42,289 nucleotides of DNA from Candidatus Methylobacter titanis (GCA_029946125.1 JAQSDX010000031.1:1-42289), one strand, 5' to 3'; positions 17,366 through 25,559 are shown, counted from the stretch's first letter. Notes: generated from the letters alone by a model not told the origin. Numbers and translations: made by a program.

Positions 17366-19083
17366 AACACCAGCCGCCCTTGCTGTAACTCTATCCGCCG
17401 TTTCATTCTATCGATCACTGCAGAATCATGAGTCGCGATAATCAGCGTTTTATCAATAAACAATCGATCGATGACATCCAATAGCAGCGTTTTGTTAGCG
17501 GCATCGAGATTGGCAGTCGGCTCATCCAGTAAAATAATATCAGCATTTTTTAAAAACGCTCTGGCCAGCGCAATTCGTTGCACCTGTCCACCCGACAAAC
17601 CATAGCCCCGCTCGCCAATCGGGGTGAGCAAACCTTCCGGCAATTGTGCGCTGAATTCAGTAACGCCGGCTGCCTGTGCCGCATGAATAATGTGTTGTTC
17701 AGAGGCATCTGGATTAGCCAGCACGATATTGTCCTTGATACTTCCGTGGAAGATGTAGGTGTTTTGTCCCACCCAGGCAATAGCTTTTGCGGCGTATTCA
17801 CGGTTTACAGTCTGGCCGTTAAGCAATACCCGCCCGACAGTTACTGACTCAAAACCTAATAACAGATTTAAAAGAGTCGTTTTTCCAGCGCCTGATTCAC
17901 CGACCAGGGCAACTTTTTCACCGGCGGCAATTTGCAAGTTAATGGCAGTTAAAACCTGACGCTTGCCGTAAGATTTGCTGACATCGTTAAATTCGATGAG
18001 GCTGATTTTGTTGGCCGGGCTATCGTCAATACAGATTGTAATCATCGCATCAGTGTTTTGCTCCAGTATGGCGAGGATAGCATCAGTCGCGCCTAATGCG
18101 GCAGCCCGGTCATGATAATTGATGGCCAATTGCCTGAGTGGTATAAAAAACTCAGGCGCCAACAGCAGAACAAACAGCGCTTCCCTTAAACTGATATGCT
18201 CAGCTGGGCCAAAATGAATCTGCCCCAATAAACCCAGCCCCACATACACGGCTACCAGCGCAACCGCAACCGCGCTGAAAAACTCCAGGACTGCCGACGA
18301 CAGGAACGCGATACGCAATACCGCCATGGTTTTTTCCCGAAACTCATCAGCAATCGTGTTGATGTTTCCCAATTCACGAGCAGCCTGACCAAACATCTTT
18401 AGTGTCGCCAATCCTTGCAAACGATCGAGAAAATAGCCGCTCATTCTAGCCACTGCCAAAAACTGACTGCGATTTGCAGAGGCTGCCCCCATGCCTACTA
18501 AGGCCATGAAAACCGGCACCAGTGGCCCGGTCACTAAAAAGATCAATCCGACTACCCAATTGACCGGCATGACCACGATAATCATGATGATCGGTAATAC
18601 ACCGACAATCATTTGTTGAGGCAAATAACGCGAAAAATAATTTTCCAGCGCATCAACCTGCTCCAAAGTAATCGCCGCCAATTCACCGCTTTGATGTTGC
18701 TTGATTTCGGAGGGTCCCAGCATTAAAAACCTAGCGAACAACTGTTGTCTTACCGACGCTCGGACTTGCGCTCCAGCTTCAAATCCCCAGGTTTGATGAC
18801 CGTATATGCATAAGCTGCGTAGGATGAAAACGGCTGCCAGCACTATGAATGGCGTAATTAATGACGCCCACGGAAGCTTGTCAATAATAATAGCTTGAAG
18901 TATGAAAGCCAGCACTGCCGATTGAACAATGACTCCAAAACCGTTGGTGATTCCTGCAACTGCGGCTAAGAGAATAGGTTTGCGTACTGCTTTGCTTTGC
19001 CCTTTTAACCATACGGCACAGGTTTTTTCTCTGGCTTTGGTTTTATCAAAATAAGCTTGATTGTCCGTTTCCGTTAGATGCAC
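17362..19083 (-). CDS. cydD: thiol reductant ABC exporter subunit CydD
   Basis: 573 aa half-transporter and partner of CydC. The membrane domain starts near residue 35; ANRSQFLAVARMSGYFLDRLQGLATLKMFG (cited in part: MSGYFLDRLQGLATLKMFG) is a CydD hallmark. The ATPase domain has GESGAGKTTLL, LSGGQVQRIALARA, IILLDEPTANLD and IATHD. It overlaps cydC by 4 bases, giving a cydDC operon. The upstream region holds an integrase remnant, so the promoter may be partly made of mobile-element sequence. Confidence 0.93.
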   Translation of the reverse strand: MHLTETDNQAYFDKTKAREKTCAVWLKGQSKAVRKPILLAAVAGITNGFGVIVQSAVLAFILQAIIIDKLPWASLITPFIVLAAVFILRSLCIYGHQTWGFEAGAQVRASVRQQLFARFLMLGPSEIKQHQSGELAAITLEQVDALENYFSRYLPQQMIVGVLPIIMIIVVMPVNWVVGLIFLVTGPLVPVFMALVGMGAASANRSQFLAVARMSGYFLDRLQGLATLKMFGQAARELGNINTIADEFREKTMAVLRIAFLSSAVLEFFSAVAVALVAVYVGLGLLGQIHFGPAEHISLREALFVLLLAPEFFIPLRQLAINYHDRAAALGATDAILAILEQNTDAMITICIDDSPANKISLIEFNDVSKSYGKRQVLTAINLQIAAGEKVALVGESGAGKTTLLNLLLGFESVTVGRVLLNGQTVNREYAAKAIAWVGQNTYIFHGSIKDNIVLANPDASEQHIIHAAQAAGVTEFSAQLPEGLLTPIGERGYGLSGGQVQRIALARAFLKNADIILLDEPTANLDAANKTLLLDVIDRLFIDKTLIIATHDSAVIDRMKRRIELQQGRLVL

Positions 19084-19119
19084 TGATTTCTGCCATTAGT
19101 GATATTGGGTTTACGACCC

Positions 19120-19380
19120 CTAATACGCCACCTTAAAACTCGGACTATCTTCCGGCCGACTATGCCGTTTCGTACAGTCGGGTGGTTGAAATATTGGCAT
19201 AGCCCAGCCATTTCTGGACTTTGGCAATATCGGCTTTATGCTCCAAAGCATTGGTAGCGGCCGTGGCTCGCAGCGAATGTACACAGAAGCCATGCGTATC
19301 CAAGGTGCTTGGCATAGAATATCACGACATCCCGATACACGAAGCCCGGATTGGGCTTATTGAACCCAAAGAACATCAAA
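19120..19380 (-). pseudogene. tyrosine recombinase (phage/XerD-type integrase), frameshifted C-terminal fragment
   Basis: Reading the minus strand gives, in successive frames, FGFNKPNPGFVYRDVVIFYA, then GFCVHSLRATAATNALEHKA and VQKWLGYANISTTRLYE, then HSRPEDSPSFKVAY and a TAG stop. These are the HxLR box and the catalytic tyrosine (RLY) of a tyrosine recombinase, but at least two frameshifts separate the pieces and the N-terminal half is gone. It marks an old mobile-element insertion between cydD and the CS2 hydrolase-like gene. Confidence 0.75.
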
Positions 19381-19550
19381 ACCCTTGCAGATAAGCTTAA
19401 ACAATTGGCAGGACTTGTTGACGATGTTTTTCAGTTAATGCACCTTCTGACAAACATAGGGTTGGGAGAGATTCCGGACGCCTAGGACAGACAGCTTTGC
19501 TACAGTACGGAGTTTCCGGATGACTTTTTCAAGAACCAGTTGCAAAAAAT

Positions 19551-19571
19551 TTAAAAACTTGAACATCGAGT
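19551..19571. repeat. 21-bp repeat, copy 1
   Basis: This stretch, starting TTAAAAACTTG and ending CATCGAGT, is identical to the complement of 42237-42257. The second copy lies exactly where the nqrF coding sequence is broken off. It is therefore likely to be the end of a mobile element. Confidence 0.5.
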
Positions 19572-19767
19572 TATAGGATTTTTTAAGGAAATTCTACTTC
19601 CTAGTAAGAACCTTTACTTCTCAATAAAAAGATTTCACTTAATTATATTTATCCTGTTGATTTTTAAAGCAATAAAATTTATTTTAGTTATGTTTCCCGA
19701 AGAGATAAGTGTCCGCGCATAAACCAATTATTTTTGTAAGCAATTGATATGTAATTATATTTACGAG

Positions 19768-19783
19768 TGGCATGTGAATTGCT
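19768..19783 (+). promoter_or_regulatory. sigma-54 (RpoN) promoter of the CS2/COS hydrolase-like gene
   Basis: TGGCATGTGAATTGCT has the -24 GG and -12 GC elements exactly 10 bases apart, as sigma-54 requires, and fits the consensus TGGCAC-N5-TTGCW with one mismatch. It lies about 70 bp before the ATG of the gene at 19855. A sigma-54 activator gene (20875) is on the same strand two genes downstream. No clear pair of enhancer palindromes could be seen upstream. Confidence 0.75.
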
Positions 19784-19854
19784 GAAGTATGGTGTGGTGG
19801 CAACACCATTTCAGGCTTTAAGTTTTTTACTTCACTATTGAGGATAATAAGATT

Positions 19855-20508
19855 ATGACAACATTGAAAGGTAAGCTGGAAAAGCGGACTACAGATTATG
19901 ATTATTGGGCGCAACGTCGCCGTTATGGGGCTGAAGGACACAATAACGCAAGTTTGTGGGTTCTTGCTTGTATGGATGAGCGTTTGCCGGTAGACGAGGC
20001 ACTGGGCATTCATGTAGATACACCTGTCGGCGGTGGAGATGCGCATTGTTTTCGTAATGCGGGTGGAATTGTAACTGACGATGCGATCCGCTCTGCTATG
20101 TTGACGTGTAATTTTTTTGGGACCAAGGAAATTGTAATTGTGCAGCACACCCAGTGCGGTATGCTTTCGGCGAATGCCCAGGATCTTGAGAAAATGTTTT
20201 GCGACAAAGGGATCGACACGGACAATATAGCGCTTGATCCGACATTGCCTGAACTAAAGCTTGAAAAAGGCTCATTTGCAAAGTGGATCGGAATGATGGA
20301 CGATGTCGATGTAACGTGTATGAGAACGATTGATGTTTTTAAGAATCACCCACTTATACCTAAGGATGTTGTTATCAGTGGTTGGGTTTGGGAAGTTGAA
20401 ACCCGGCGATTGAGAGCGCCTACACTTGATCCTGAAAAACGCTTAAGAACCGATGTTTCTTCTACTGCGTTTGGGGTGAATACTAAACAACCTGCTCGTT
20501 GGGGCTAG
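19855..20508 (+). CDS. beta-carbonic-anhydrase-fold hydrolase, CS2/COS hydrolase-like
   Basis: 217 aa. The zinc site is C39, H98 and C101 (LACMDER and QHTQCGM), with the D41-R43 dyad of beta-carbonic anhydrases. Beyond that it matches, from memory, the archaeal CS2 hydrolase of Acidianus: RNAGGIVTDDAIRSA, NFFGTKEIVIVQHTQCGM, LDPTLPEL, and NHPLIPKDVVISGWVWEVET followed by RRLRAP. These enzymes turn CS2 and/or COS into H2S and CO2, unlike ordinary carbonic anhydrases. A six-residue insert separates C39 from H98 relative to the archaeal enzyme. A sigma-54 promoter precedes it and an intrinsic terminator follows. Substrate (CS2, COS or only CO2) cannot be fixed from sequence. Confidence 0.8.
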   Translation: MTTLKGKLEKRTTDYDYWAQRRRYGAEGHNNASLWVLACMDERLPVDEALGIHVDTPVGGGDAHCFRNAGGIVTDDAIRSAMLTCNFFGTKEIVIVQHTQCGMLSANAQDLEKMFCDKGIDTDNIALDPTLPELKLEKGSFAKWIGMMDDVDVTCMRTIDVFKNHPLIPKDVVISGWVWEVETRRLRAPTLDPEKRLRTDVSSTAFGVNTKQPARWG

Positions 20509-20519
20509 AAAGCCTACAT

Positions 20520-20556
20520 AACTGGAGAATGCTTAATGTGTTCCCCAGTTTTTTTT
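20520..20556 (+). terminator. intrinsic terminator
   Basis: The stem AACTGGAGAA/TTCCCCAGTT has an 11-base loop and one mismatch, and runs directly into a T-tract of eight. It lies 12 bp after the stop of the CS2/COS hydrolase-like gene and before the FmdB gene. The hydrolase thus probably has its own transcript, with the downstream genes made by read-through or another promoter. Confidence 0.8.
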
Positions 20557-20573
20557 ATAGTTGAGGGTAAAGT

Positions 20574-20822
20574 ATGCCAACTTATGATTATAGATGTACC
20601 CAATGCAAGGTACAGTTTGAAGCAAATCATCGAATGAATGCTATTCGTCCTACTTGTCCGACTTGCGGCGAGGCATGTGAGAAACTCATTCTATCGCCCC
20701 CAGCTGCGCATGGTTACAAAGCGATCGGTCGCGAACAGGCGATGCACTCGTTACAACCGAAAGCACCGAATAATAGGCATCAACATGGCCCCAGTTGCGG
20801 TTGTAAATCATCGTCATCATGA
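20574..20822 (+). CDS. FmdB-family zinc ribbon protein
   Basis: 82 aa. The first 45 residues are the FmdB-type zinc ribbon: MPTYDYRCTQC, then CPTCG, then CEKLILSPP. The tail is low-complexity and ends HGPSCGCKSSSS, giving extra Cys and His residues that could bind metal. FmdB was named for a putative regulator of the amide-degradation gene fmdA; the biochemical role is unsettled. RBS GAGGG lies about 6 bases before the ATG. Its place between the CS2/COS hydrolase-like gene and the sigma-54 activator suggests a linked role. Confidence 0.88.
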   Translation: MPTYDYRCTQCKVQFEANHRMNAIRPTCPTCGEACEKLILSPPAAHGYKAIGREQAMHSLQPKAPNNRHQHGPSCGCKSSSS

Positions 20823-20874
20823 CATTCTGTGCCAAGCAATACATAAAGTTAAATTTTCGTAGACAAGGTCTTTG

Positions 20875-22464
20875 ATGATAATGAAAAATAAATTATTGTC
20901 TCGCTTAACTCCAACTTCATTTCTTCAGGCCTTTGTGATTCAAAGTATGAAGTTATGGCGCAAGAAAAATTTAGGGCAACAGAGCAATGACAACTATATC
21001 CAACATCTTGGCTTGTTGGCGAGCAGTTCTTTAGAAAAAATTGTTAGGGAGCAATTAGAGTATGAAAATACATTAACGTATGACCAATATGCCGATGTTA
21101 TCATCAAAATTAAGAATCAAATCGGTGGCGGATTTTCTAGGGTCTCAAGCGATGTAGGTACTATCCGCGTTGAAAATACACGTTGTCCGTTTGGTGAGAT
21201 GGTAAAAGAAACGCCTGAGCTGTGTCAAATGACATCTTCGGTTTTTGGTGGTATTGCCGCGCGAAATTTCGGGTACGCAAAAGTCGAATTAAAAAAACGG
21301 ATTGCTACTGGCGATACGTATTGCGACATCAGCATTCATTTGGATAAGGAGCTGAGTCAGGCGAGATCTGGGGATGAATACCACAACCAGGAAGGCTCTA
21401 TCATTTCTAAATTGAATTCTACCGAAACTATTGTGCAGGTAACAGAGGAGATAGAGAAAAATTGGTGTCATTGTGGGGCGACTGAATCTGATCCTCGGCA
21501 AAATTCGCAAAATATCGTTATTGGGCAATCGCAAGCGATGCGAGAAGTTTTTGATTCAATACAGATAATTGCTCCGACCATGGTTAATGTGCTGATAGGT
21601 GGTGAGACAGGGGTTGGTAAAGAGATTATTGCTCGAGCGATACACGTCGGCAGCGGACGTAACCCGGAAAGGTTTATTGCTGTAAATTGTGCCGCTATAG
21701 CTGAGACTTTGATTGAAAGTGCTTTATTTGGCCATGAAAAAGGTGCGTTCACTGGAGCTTATAATGTTCATAAGGGATTTTTCGAGAGAGCTTGTACTGG
21801 TACACTGTTTTTGGATGAAATAGACAGCTTGAGTTTGTCAGGGCAAGCAAAGTTGCTACGTATACTTCAAGAGGGCGAATTTGAAAGAGTGGGTGGCAGA
21901 CAGGCGATCAAGGCGGATGTCCGGGTTATCGTTGCCGCTAATCAATCAATCAAAGACATGGTGTTGGCAGGCGATTTTCGAAAAGATCTTTTTTATCGGT
22001 TAAACGTTGTTCCTATTCAGATCCCACCTTTGCGAGATAGGCGCGAAGACATTGGAGCTTTAATTGATTTTTTTCTAAAGCAGTTATCGAATAAATATCA
22101 AAAGCCTAGAAAAACTCTTGGTGAAAAGGCATGGCACAAAGTGATGATCTATGATTGGCCCGGCAATATTCGGGAATTGGAAAGCGTTTTGGAGCATGCG
22201 TTTTTGTTCGCACAGGGAGCTATTATTGAGGATGTTTCTGTCGATTGTAGTGATTTAAATGTAGGTCATATTTACACAGGAAGTCTGAATATGACAAAGA
22301 AGAAAGTTGCTGGTGAAATTGAAGTTAAAATGCTTCATGATGCATTAAAGAAATTTTCTGGAAACGTGAGTGCAACCGCAAAAGAAATTGGAATGACTCC
22401 ACGGGCTGTCCATCAAAAACTGAAAAAACATCATATCGAAGCGGCTACTTATAGAGACAAATAG
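20875..22464 (+). CDS. sigma-54-dependent transcriptional activator with MetOD1-like sensor domain
   Basis: About 529 aa. The N-terminal sensor (about 45-160) has RCPFGE, PELCQMTSSVFGGIAARNFG and GDTYCDISIHL, the three-cysteine pattern of the MetOD1 domain (C105, C118, C151). The central AAA+ domain has Walker A GETGVGKE (244-251), the sigma-54 contact loop GAFTGA (291-296), Walker B TLFLDEI and WPGNIREL. A Fis-type HTH is at the C-terminus (GNVSATAKEIGMTPRAVHQK). Numbering is from TTG 20872; ATG 20875 with AAGG about 8 bases upstream is the more likely start. It is the obvious regulator of the sigma-54 promoter at 19768. Cysteines in the sensor could bind metal or a sulfur ligand. Confidence 0.9.
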   Translation: MIMKNKLLSRLTPTSFLQAFVIQSMKLWRKKNLGQQSNDNYIQHLGLLASSSLEKIVREQLEYENTLTYDQYADVIIKIKNQIGGGFSRVSSDVGTIRVENTRCPFGEMVKETPELCQMTSSVFGGIAARNFGYAKVELKKRIATGDTYCDISIHLDKELSQARSGDEYHNQEGSIISKLNSTETIVQVTEEIEKNWCHCGATESDPRQNSQNIVIGQSQAMREVFDSIQIIAPTMVNVLIGGETGVGKEIIARAIHVGSGRNPERFIAVNCAAIAETLIESALFGHEKGAFTGAYNVHKGFFERACTGTLFLDEIDSLSLSGQAKLLRILQEGEFERVGGRQAIKADVRVIVAANQSIKDMVLAGDFRKDLFYRLNVVPIQIPPLRDRREDIGALIDFFLKQLSNKYQKPRKTLGEKAWHKVMIYDWPGNIRELESVLEHAFLFAQGAIIEDVSVDCSDLNVGHIYTGSLNMTKKKVAGEIEVKMLHDALKKFSGNVSATAKEIGMTPRAVHQKLKKHHIEAATYRDK

Positions 22465-22613
22465 AAAACCAGTCCGGTTATAACTTCGCGACAGTTGTAG
22501 AGCGGTTTTCGGTGCAGCGACCAGAAGATATTTCAATCATGCGGTGACGATCCCTATCTAAACAGGATGTCCTTTTATTAAGTTTTTTTGACCACAAAGA
22601 TCGAGGTTATTCC

Positions 22614-22997
22614 ATGTATTACATAGTTGAAACAAATAAATCATTCGACCAAGCATCTGCAGACCTTGAATCAGCCGTTAAACATCATGGCTTCGGGGTG
22701 TTGCATGTCCACGACCTGGGTGCCACGCTACGCAGCAAAGGCATTGCTTTTGATAAAGAGTGCAAGATTTTTGAAGTCTGCAATCCGGGGCAGGCTGCAA
22801 AAGTTTTGTCCGCCGATATGCGCTTGAACATGGCGTTGCCGTGTCGTATTTCGGTGTATACAGAGACAGGCAAAACCATGATCGGCCTCATCAAGCCGTT
22901 GCAAATGCTTTCGGCACTATCTCAGGATGCCGAATTAGTCGAAGTTGCCAAAGAGGTTGAGGAGAAAACCATCCAGATGGTTGACGAGGCGAAATAA
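22614..22997 (+). CDS. DUF302 family protein
   Basis: 127 aa. MYYIVETNKSFDQASADLES, GFGVLHVHDLGATLRSKGI, KIFEVCNPGQAAKVL and LPCRISVYTE are the DUF302 core. The function of the family is not established; members often sit near sulfur oxidation or metal resistance genes. GAGG lies 7 bases before the ATG. It is 149 bp downstream of the activator gene and could be on its own transcript. C-terminal residues are a charged helix. Confidence 0.9.
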   Translation: MYYIVETNKSFDQASADLESAVKHHGFGVLHVHDLGATLRSKGIAFDKECKIFEVCNPGQAAKVLSADMRLNMALPCRISVYTETGKTMIGLIKPLQMLSALSQDAELVEVAKEVEEKTIQMVDEAK

Positions 22998-23057
22998 GTA
23001 CTCGTCACATAAACAGTTCCATTAACTTTGGATAAGCAAAAGTGGCGTGCCTGAAAA

Positions 23058-23261
23058 ATGCGCTACTTTAGTCTGCCTGACTTTGGCGGCGTGATTGACA
23101 GTGAGCGGGCAAGAAACCCATTCCCGAATTATGCTAAAGCCAAAGGCAAGTATGGTTTATTGCAGCTTGATGCCATTGCTGAAACCTATTGGACTCTTCA
23201 TAAACACCCCAGCGCATGGACTCATGACTTGGATTTGAGGCCGTTTAAAAAACCTTTTTAG
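23058..23261 (+). pseudogene. short-chain dehydrogenase, C-terminal remnant
   Basis: The 67 residues match only the last quarter of short-chain dehydrogenase/reductase proteins: YGLLQLDAIAETYWTLHKHP then SAWTHDLDLRPFKKPF. The glycine-rich NAD-binding motif and the YxxxK site are absent. An in-frame TGA lies two codons before the ATG, so nothing upstream belongs to it. Likely a leftover of a deleted gene. Confidence 0.65.
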
Positions 23262-23300
23262 AACGTGTTATGCTGGAAACAAAAAAGGGTATTTGTGGTA

Positions 23301-23331
23301 GTTGTTGAAACATGTAACATGTTTCAACAAC
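23301..23331. promoter_or_regulatory. perfect 31-bp palindrome
   Basis: Arms of 15 bases, GTTGTTGAAACATGT and its exact complement, around one central A. There is no T-run, so terminator function is unlikely. The size and core GAAACATGT-A-ACATGTTTC suit a dimeric regulator of the TetR type, but no regulator gene is adjacent. Confidence 0.5.
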
Positions 23332-23435
23332 ACTCATGAAAACATGGGCGAAGACTCCGCTGAATTAATTATTTTTGAATTAGCACCTGCCAAATAAATT
23401 TATCAGCAATCAATGGGGACGATGTAGCTCAATAC

Positions 23436-23461
23436 TGTTGGCTTAAACTTTTAAGCCAACA
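23436..23461. repeat. perfect hairpin, 11-bp arms
   Basis: TGTTGGCTTAA-ACTT-TTAAGCCAACA. No T-run follows on either strand. It could be a stem-loop of the upstream message or a repeat end; nothing decides. Confidence 0.4.
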
Positions 23462-23597
23462 TACAAACGGCTGCCGGTGCAGACTTATCCGCGCAATGCG
23501 TGTAAATTCGCGTCTTAAGCCCAAAGTTCATTAACCTAATAGCACTGCGTTCAGCAAAGTCGATCCATTTTATCGTTTATCAGATTGCTTGTGAAAC

Positions 23598-23614
23598 GGC
23601 GTTATTGAATAAAT
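23598..23614. repeat. isolated IS5-type terminal repeat
   Basis: GGCGTTATTGAATAAAT matches, with one change, the complement of the end at 15564-15581. No transposase lies beside it. It is 8 bp upstream of the next start codon, so it replaces the native upstream region of the gene at 23622. Confidence 0.5.
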
Positions 23615-23621
23615 AAACAGT

Positions 23622-24392
23622 ATGAATCGCACAATTGCCAACATCATCATCGACATAATTGCTGCATTTCTATTCTTAGGCATGATTGCGACGGGTTACC
23701 TACTGCGTTTTCCGTTGCCACCAGGCAGCAACAAAACTTTGAGTTTATGGGGTTACACCCGCCACCAGTGGGGTGATATCCATTTTTGGATAAGCCAGGG
23801 ACTTTTGGTAGTGCTTGTGGTTCACTTAGTGCTGCATTGGAACTGGATAGTGACCGTTATAGGCAAGCGCTGCCATTTGGTAACGACTGCACACCCTTCA
23901 CTAATCCGCAGTGGCATCTTAACAGCGAGTATAGTCATTCTTACGATGACGCTCTTCGCGTGGACGGCTCAAAATAGTGTTAAAGAAACAGCCAGGCCAA
24001 TGCGGGGAAAACACTGGGCACATACCAGTCAGGTTAATGAATCTTTAGCCACAGTCCAAGTGCAGAGCAGTATCGATCAAGAGAGTATAGAGTTTTGGAA
24101 AAATATCTATCCGATATTCGAGAACAATTGCCTACCATGCCATGGCCCGCAAAAACAACTAGCCCATTTTCGTATTGATCGCAGTGAGGATTTCTTCGGA
24201 AGTAATGATCGCCCGCCCCTGATTATGCCGAAACAGAGCGCTATAAGCCCGTTAATCGCGATTGTGTCTGGTACAAAAAAAGATATGCCTATGGCAGAAA
24301 GGCACAAACTTTCCGAACAAGACGTAGCGTTACTCAAAGCCTGGATAGACTCAGGAGCCGAGTGGCCTATAAAAACTGACGCTAAGAAATAG
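23622..24392 (+). CDS. DUF4405 membrane cytochrome b fused to a c-type cytochrome domain
   Basis: 256 aa. The first 120 residues form three membrane helices with histidines at 54, 68 and 72 (GDIHFW, VVHLVLHW), typical of DUF4405 b-type cytochrome-like proteins. After helix 3 a periplasmic domain starts with IYPIFENNCLPCHGPQKQ. One CxxCH heme c site (C170-H174) is seen, followed by AHFRIDRSEDFF and MPMAERHKLSEQDVALLKAW, as in PSCyt1-type cytochromes of planctomycete style. It could carry electrons between periplasmic cytochromes and the quinone pool. No catalytic partner is encoded beside it. Confidence 0.8.
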   Translation: MNRTIANIIIDIIAAFLFLGMIATGYLLRFPLPPGSNKTLSLWGYTRHQWGDIHFWISQGLLVVLVVHLVLHWNWIVTVIGKRCHLVTTAHPSLIRSGILTASIVILTMTLFAWTAQNSVKETARPMRGKHWAHTSQVNESLATVQVQSSIDQESIEFWKNIYPIFENNCLPCHGPQKQLAHFRIDRSEDFFGSNDRPPLIMPKQSAISPLIAIVSGTKKDMPMAERHKLSEQDVALLKAWIDSGAEWPIKTDAKK

Positions 24393-24540
24393 GTATAATG
24401 ACGCGCACAACGTATATCCAATAAACGGATTTACTGGATACGCCTCACGAATGAAATACCTTAAATATCGCCGACTGCTGCACGTATTATTGATCCGCCT
24501 ACTTGTGTGCAGCTATCTTTAATTTGAAGGGAGAATCCAG

Positions 24541-24924
24541 ATGCCGTCATGGCTCACATTCGTAATTATCGGTGTTCTCGGTGGTATATCAGCGGGCCTC
24601 TTCGGCATCGGTGGAGGCATCGTCATCGTACCGGCACTTATTTATTGGGCTGGTTTCTCTCAGCATATGGCAACGGGAACGTCCATTGCGGTGCTGCTTC
24701 CGCCCATAGGTCTCGCCGCAGCATTCGAATATTACCGGCACGGCAATGTAGATGTAAGGGTTGCCGCCATTCTGGCCGCAACCATGTTCCTCGGGTCGTG
24801 GATTGGCGCTTACTTCGCGAATCAAATGGCGGGGCCGCAGCTCCGTCTCATCTTTGGCCTTTTTGTTTGCGGTCTTGGTATGTACCTCGTATATGGCGCT
24901 TGTAAGCGCCTCGGCTGGCTCTGA
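24541..24924 (+). CDS. half-size TSUP (TauE/SafE-like) permease
   Basis: 127 aa, about half the usual 250. The N-terminus is the TSUP repeat: GGISAGLFGIGGGIVIVPAL followed by ATGTSIAVLLPPIGLAAAFEYY. There are four hydrophobic segments. GAYFANQMAGPQLRLIFGLF is the end of one TSUP repeat. RBS AAGGGAGA lies about 6 bases before the ATG. TSUP proteins move sulfite, sulfonates or other small anions; a single-repeat protein would need to dimerise. It appears complete, with a proper start and stop. Confidence 0.82.
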   Translation: MPSWLTFVIIGVLGGISAGLFGIGGGIVIVPALIYWAGFSQHMATGTSIAVLLPPIGLAAAFEYYRHGNVDVRVAAILAATMFLGSWIGAYFANQMAGPQLRLIFGLFVCGLGMYLVYGACKRLGWL

Positions 24925-25559
24925 ACGGGTGATTAGACTTTTCAGCCAAACTGTCTCATGTTTCATCGACCATCCGTTTAACCGTTACCGTGTTTTATAA
25001 ACAAATTTGACTGACTGGTTTGGGTTGCTATGGATAGTAGCCACTATGTATAGCTGTATTCCATTGCGCGCTCTATCCTATGCGCTACCAAACATTGCCG
25101 ATAGCACCTTATAACATAGTTACAGTGGCTGAAAGAACAACATCATTGCGGTGATGGCGGCATATTTTTGTGTCGGGTTCTTGGAGCCTGATCAGCTCCT
25201 TACTTTTCATCGCCAAGGTGGTCTTGATGTAGCAAAACTATTCCAAGTTAATAAGTTCCCAACTTTTCTGTAGAGCAATGAAATAAGGCTTCCCCTTATA
25301 GGTGTCTACAATATTATAAGTTTGTGGGCAGGGTAATTGCCTTTGAATAAAACGCTTAGATTCAACTCATAGACGAGAAAGCGCATGAGAAACTATAAAC
25401 AGCTAAGCCAAGCGCAACGATACCGGATTGGGATATTAAATAAAGCCGGAAAAAATCAAAAAGAGACAGCGGAGTTGCTGGGAGTGTCTATATCTTAGCA
25501 ATGAAATTCAACGATCTATCTCAGCGACTGGCCCGCTTGAGCGCTGAGTTGAGCGGGAA
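24925..25559. other. gene-poor stretch with an IS30 fragment
   Basis: 635 bp between the TSUP gene and the pentaheme cytochrome gene, which converge. The only recognisable coding piece is the IS30 N-terminus at 25385-25498. No terminator-like hairpin was evident. Confidence 0.5.
25385..25498 (+). pseudogene. IS30-family transposase, N-terminal fragment
   Basis: 37 codons: MRNYKQLSQAQRYRIGIL, then NKAGKNQKETAELLGVSIS, then TAG. This is the N-terminal HTH of IS30-type transposases, normally continuing STISRE. The stop and the loss of everything after it make it a remnant. The sequence just before the ATG may be the element's left end. Confidence 0.7.

Larger units (their letters stand above)
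19084..19854. other. gene-poor region with recombinase relic, repeat and sigma-54 promoter
   Basis: 771 bp between cydD and the CS2 hydrolase-like gene, which diverge. It holds a broken tyrosine recombinase (19120-19380), a 21-bp repeat shared with 42237-42257 (at 19551-19571) and a sigma-54-type promoter (19768-19783). The remainder, mainly 19380-19550 and 19572-19767, is AT-rich and shows no gene. Confidence 0.6.
23262..23621. other. intergenic with two perfect palindromes and an IS end
   Basis: 360 bp with no gene. It contains the 31-bp palindrome at 23301-23331, the hairpin at 23436-23461 and an isolated IS5-type end at 23598-23614, just ahead of the cytochrome gene at 23622. A stretch near 23416 resembling a tRNA D-arm lacks the other arms. 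Confidence 0.6.

Noticed and set aside
19684-20148. 154-codon minus-strand frame
   Set aside because: It is antisense to the CS2/COS hydrolase-like gene and its promoter and shows no domain.
19855-20508. Ordinary housekeeping beta-carbonic anhydrase
   Set aside because: The zinc site alone would allow it, but the NHPLIPKDV and EVETRRLR blocks and sigma-54 control fit CS2/COS hydrolases better. Carbonic anhydrase side activity is not excluded.
23410-23490. A tRNA-like stretch (GATGTAGCTCAA)
   Set aside because: No anticodon arm or T-arm (GTTCGA) pairs with it, and the strong hairpin beside it does not fit a cloverleaf.
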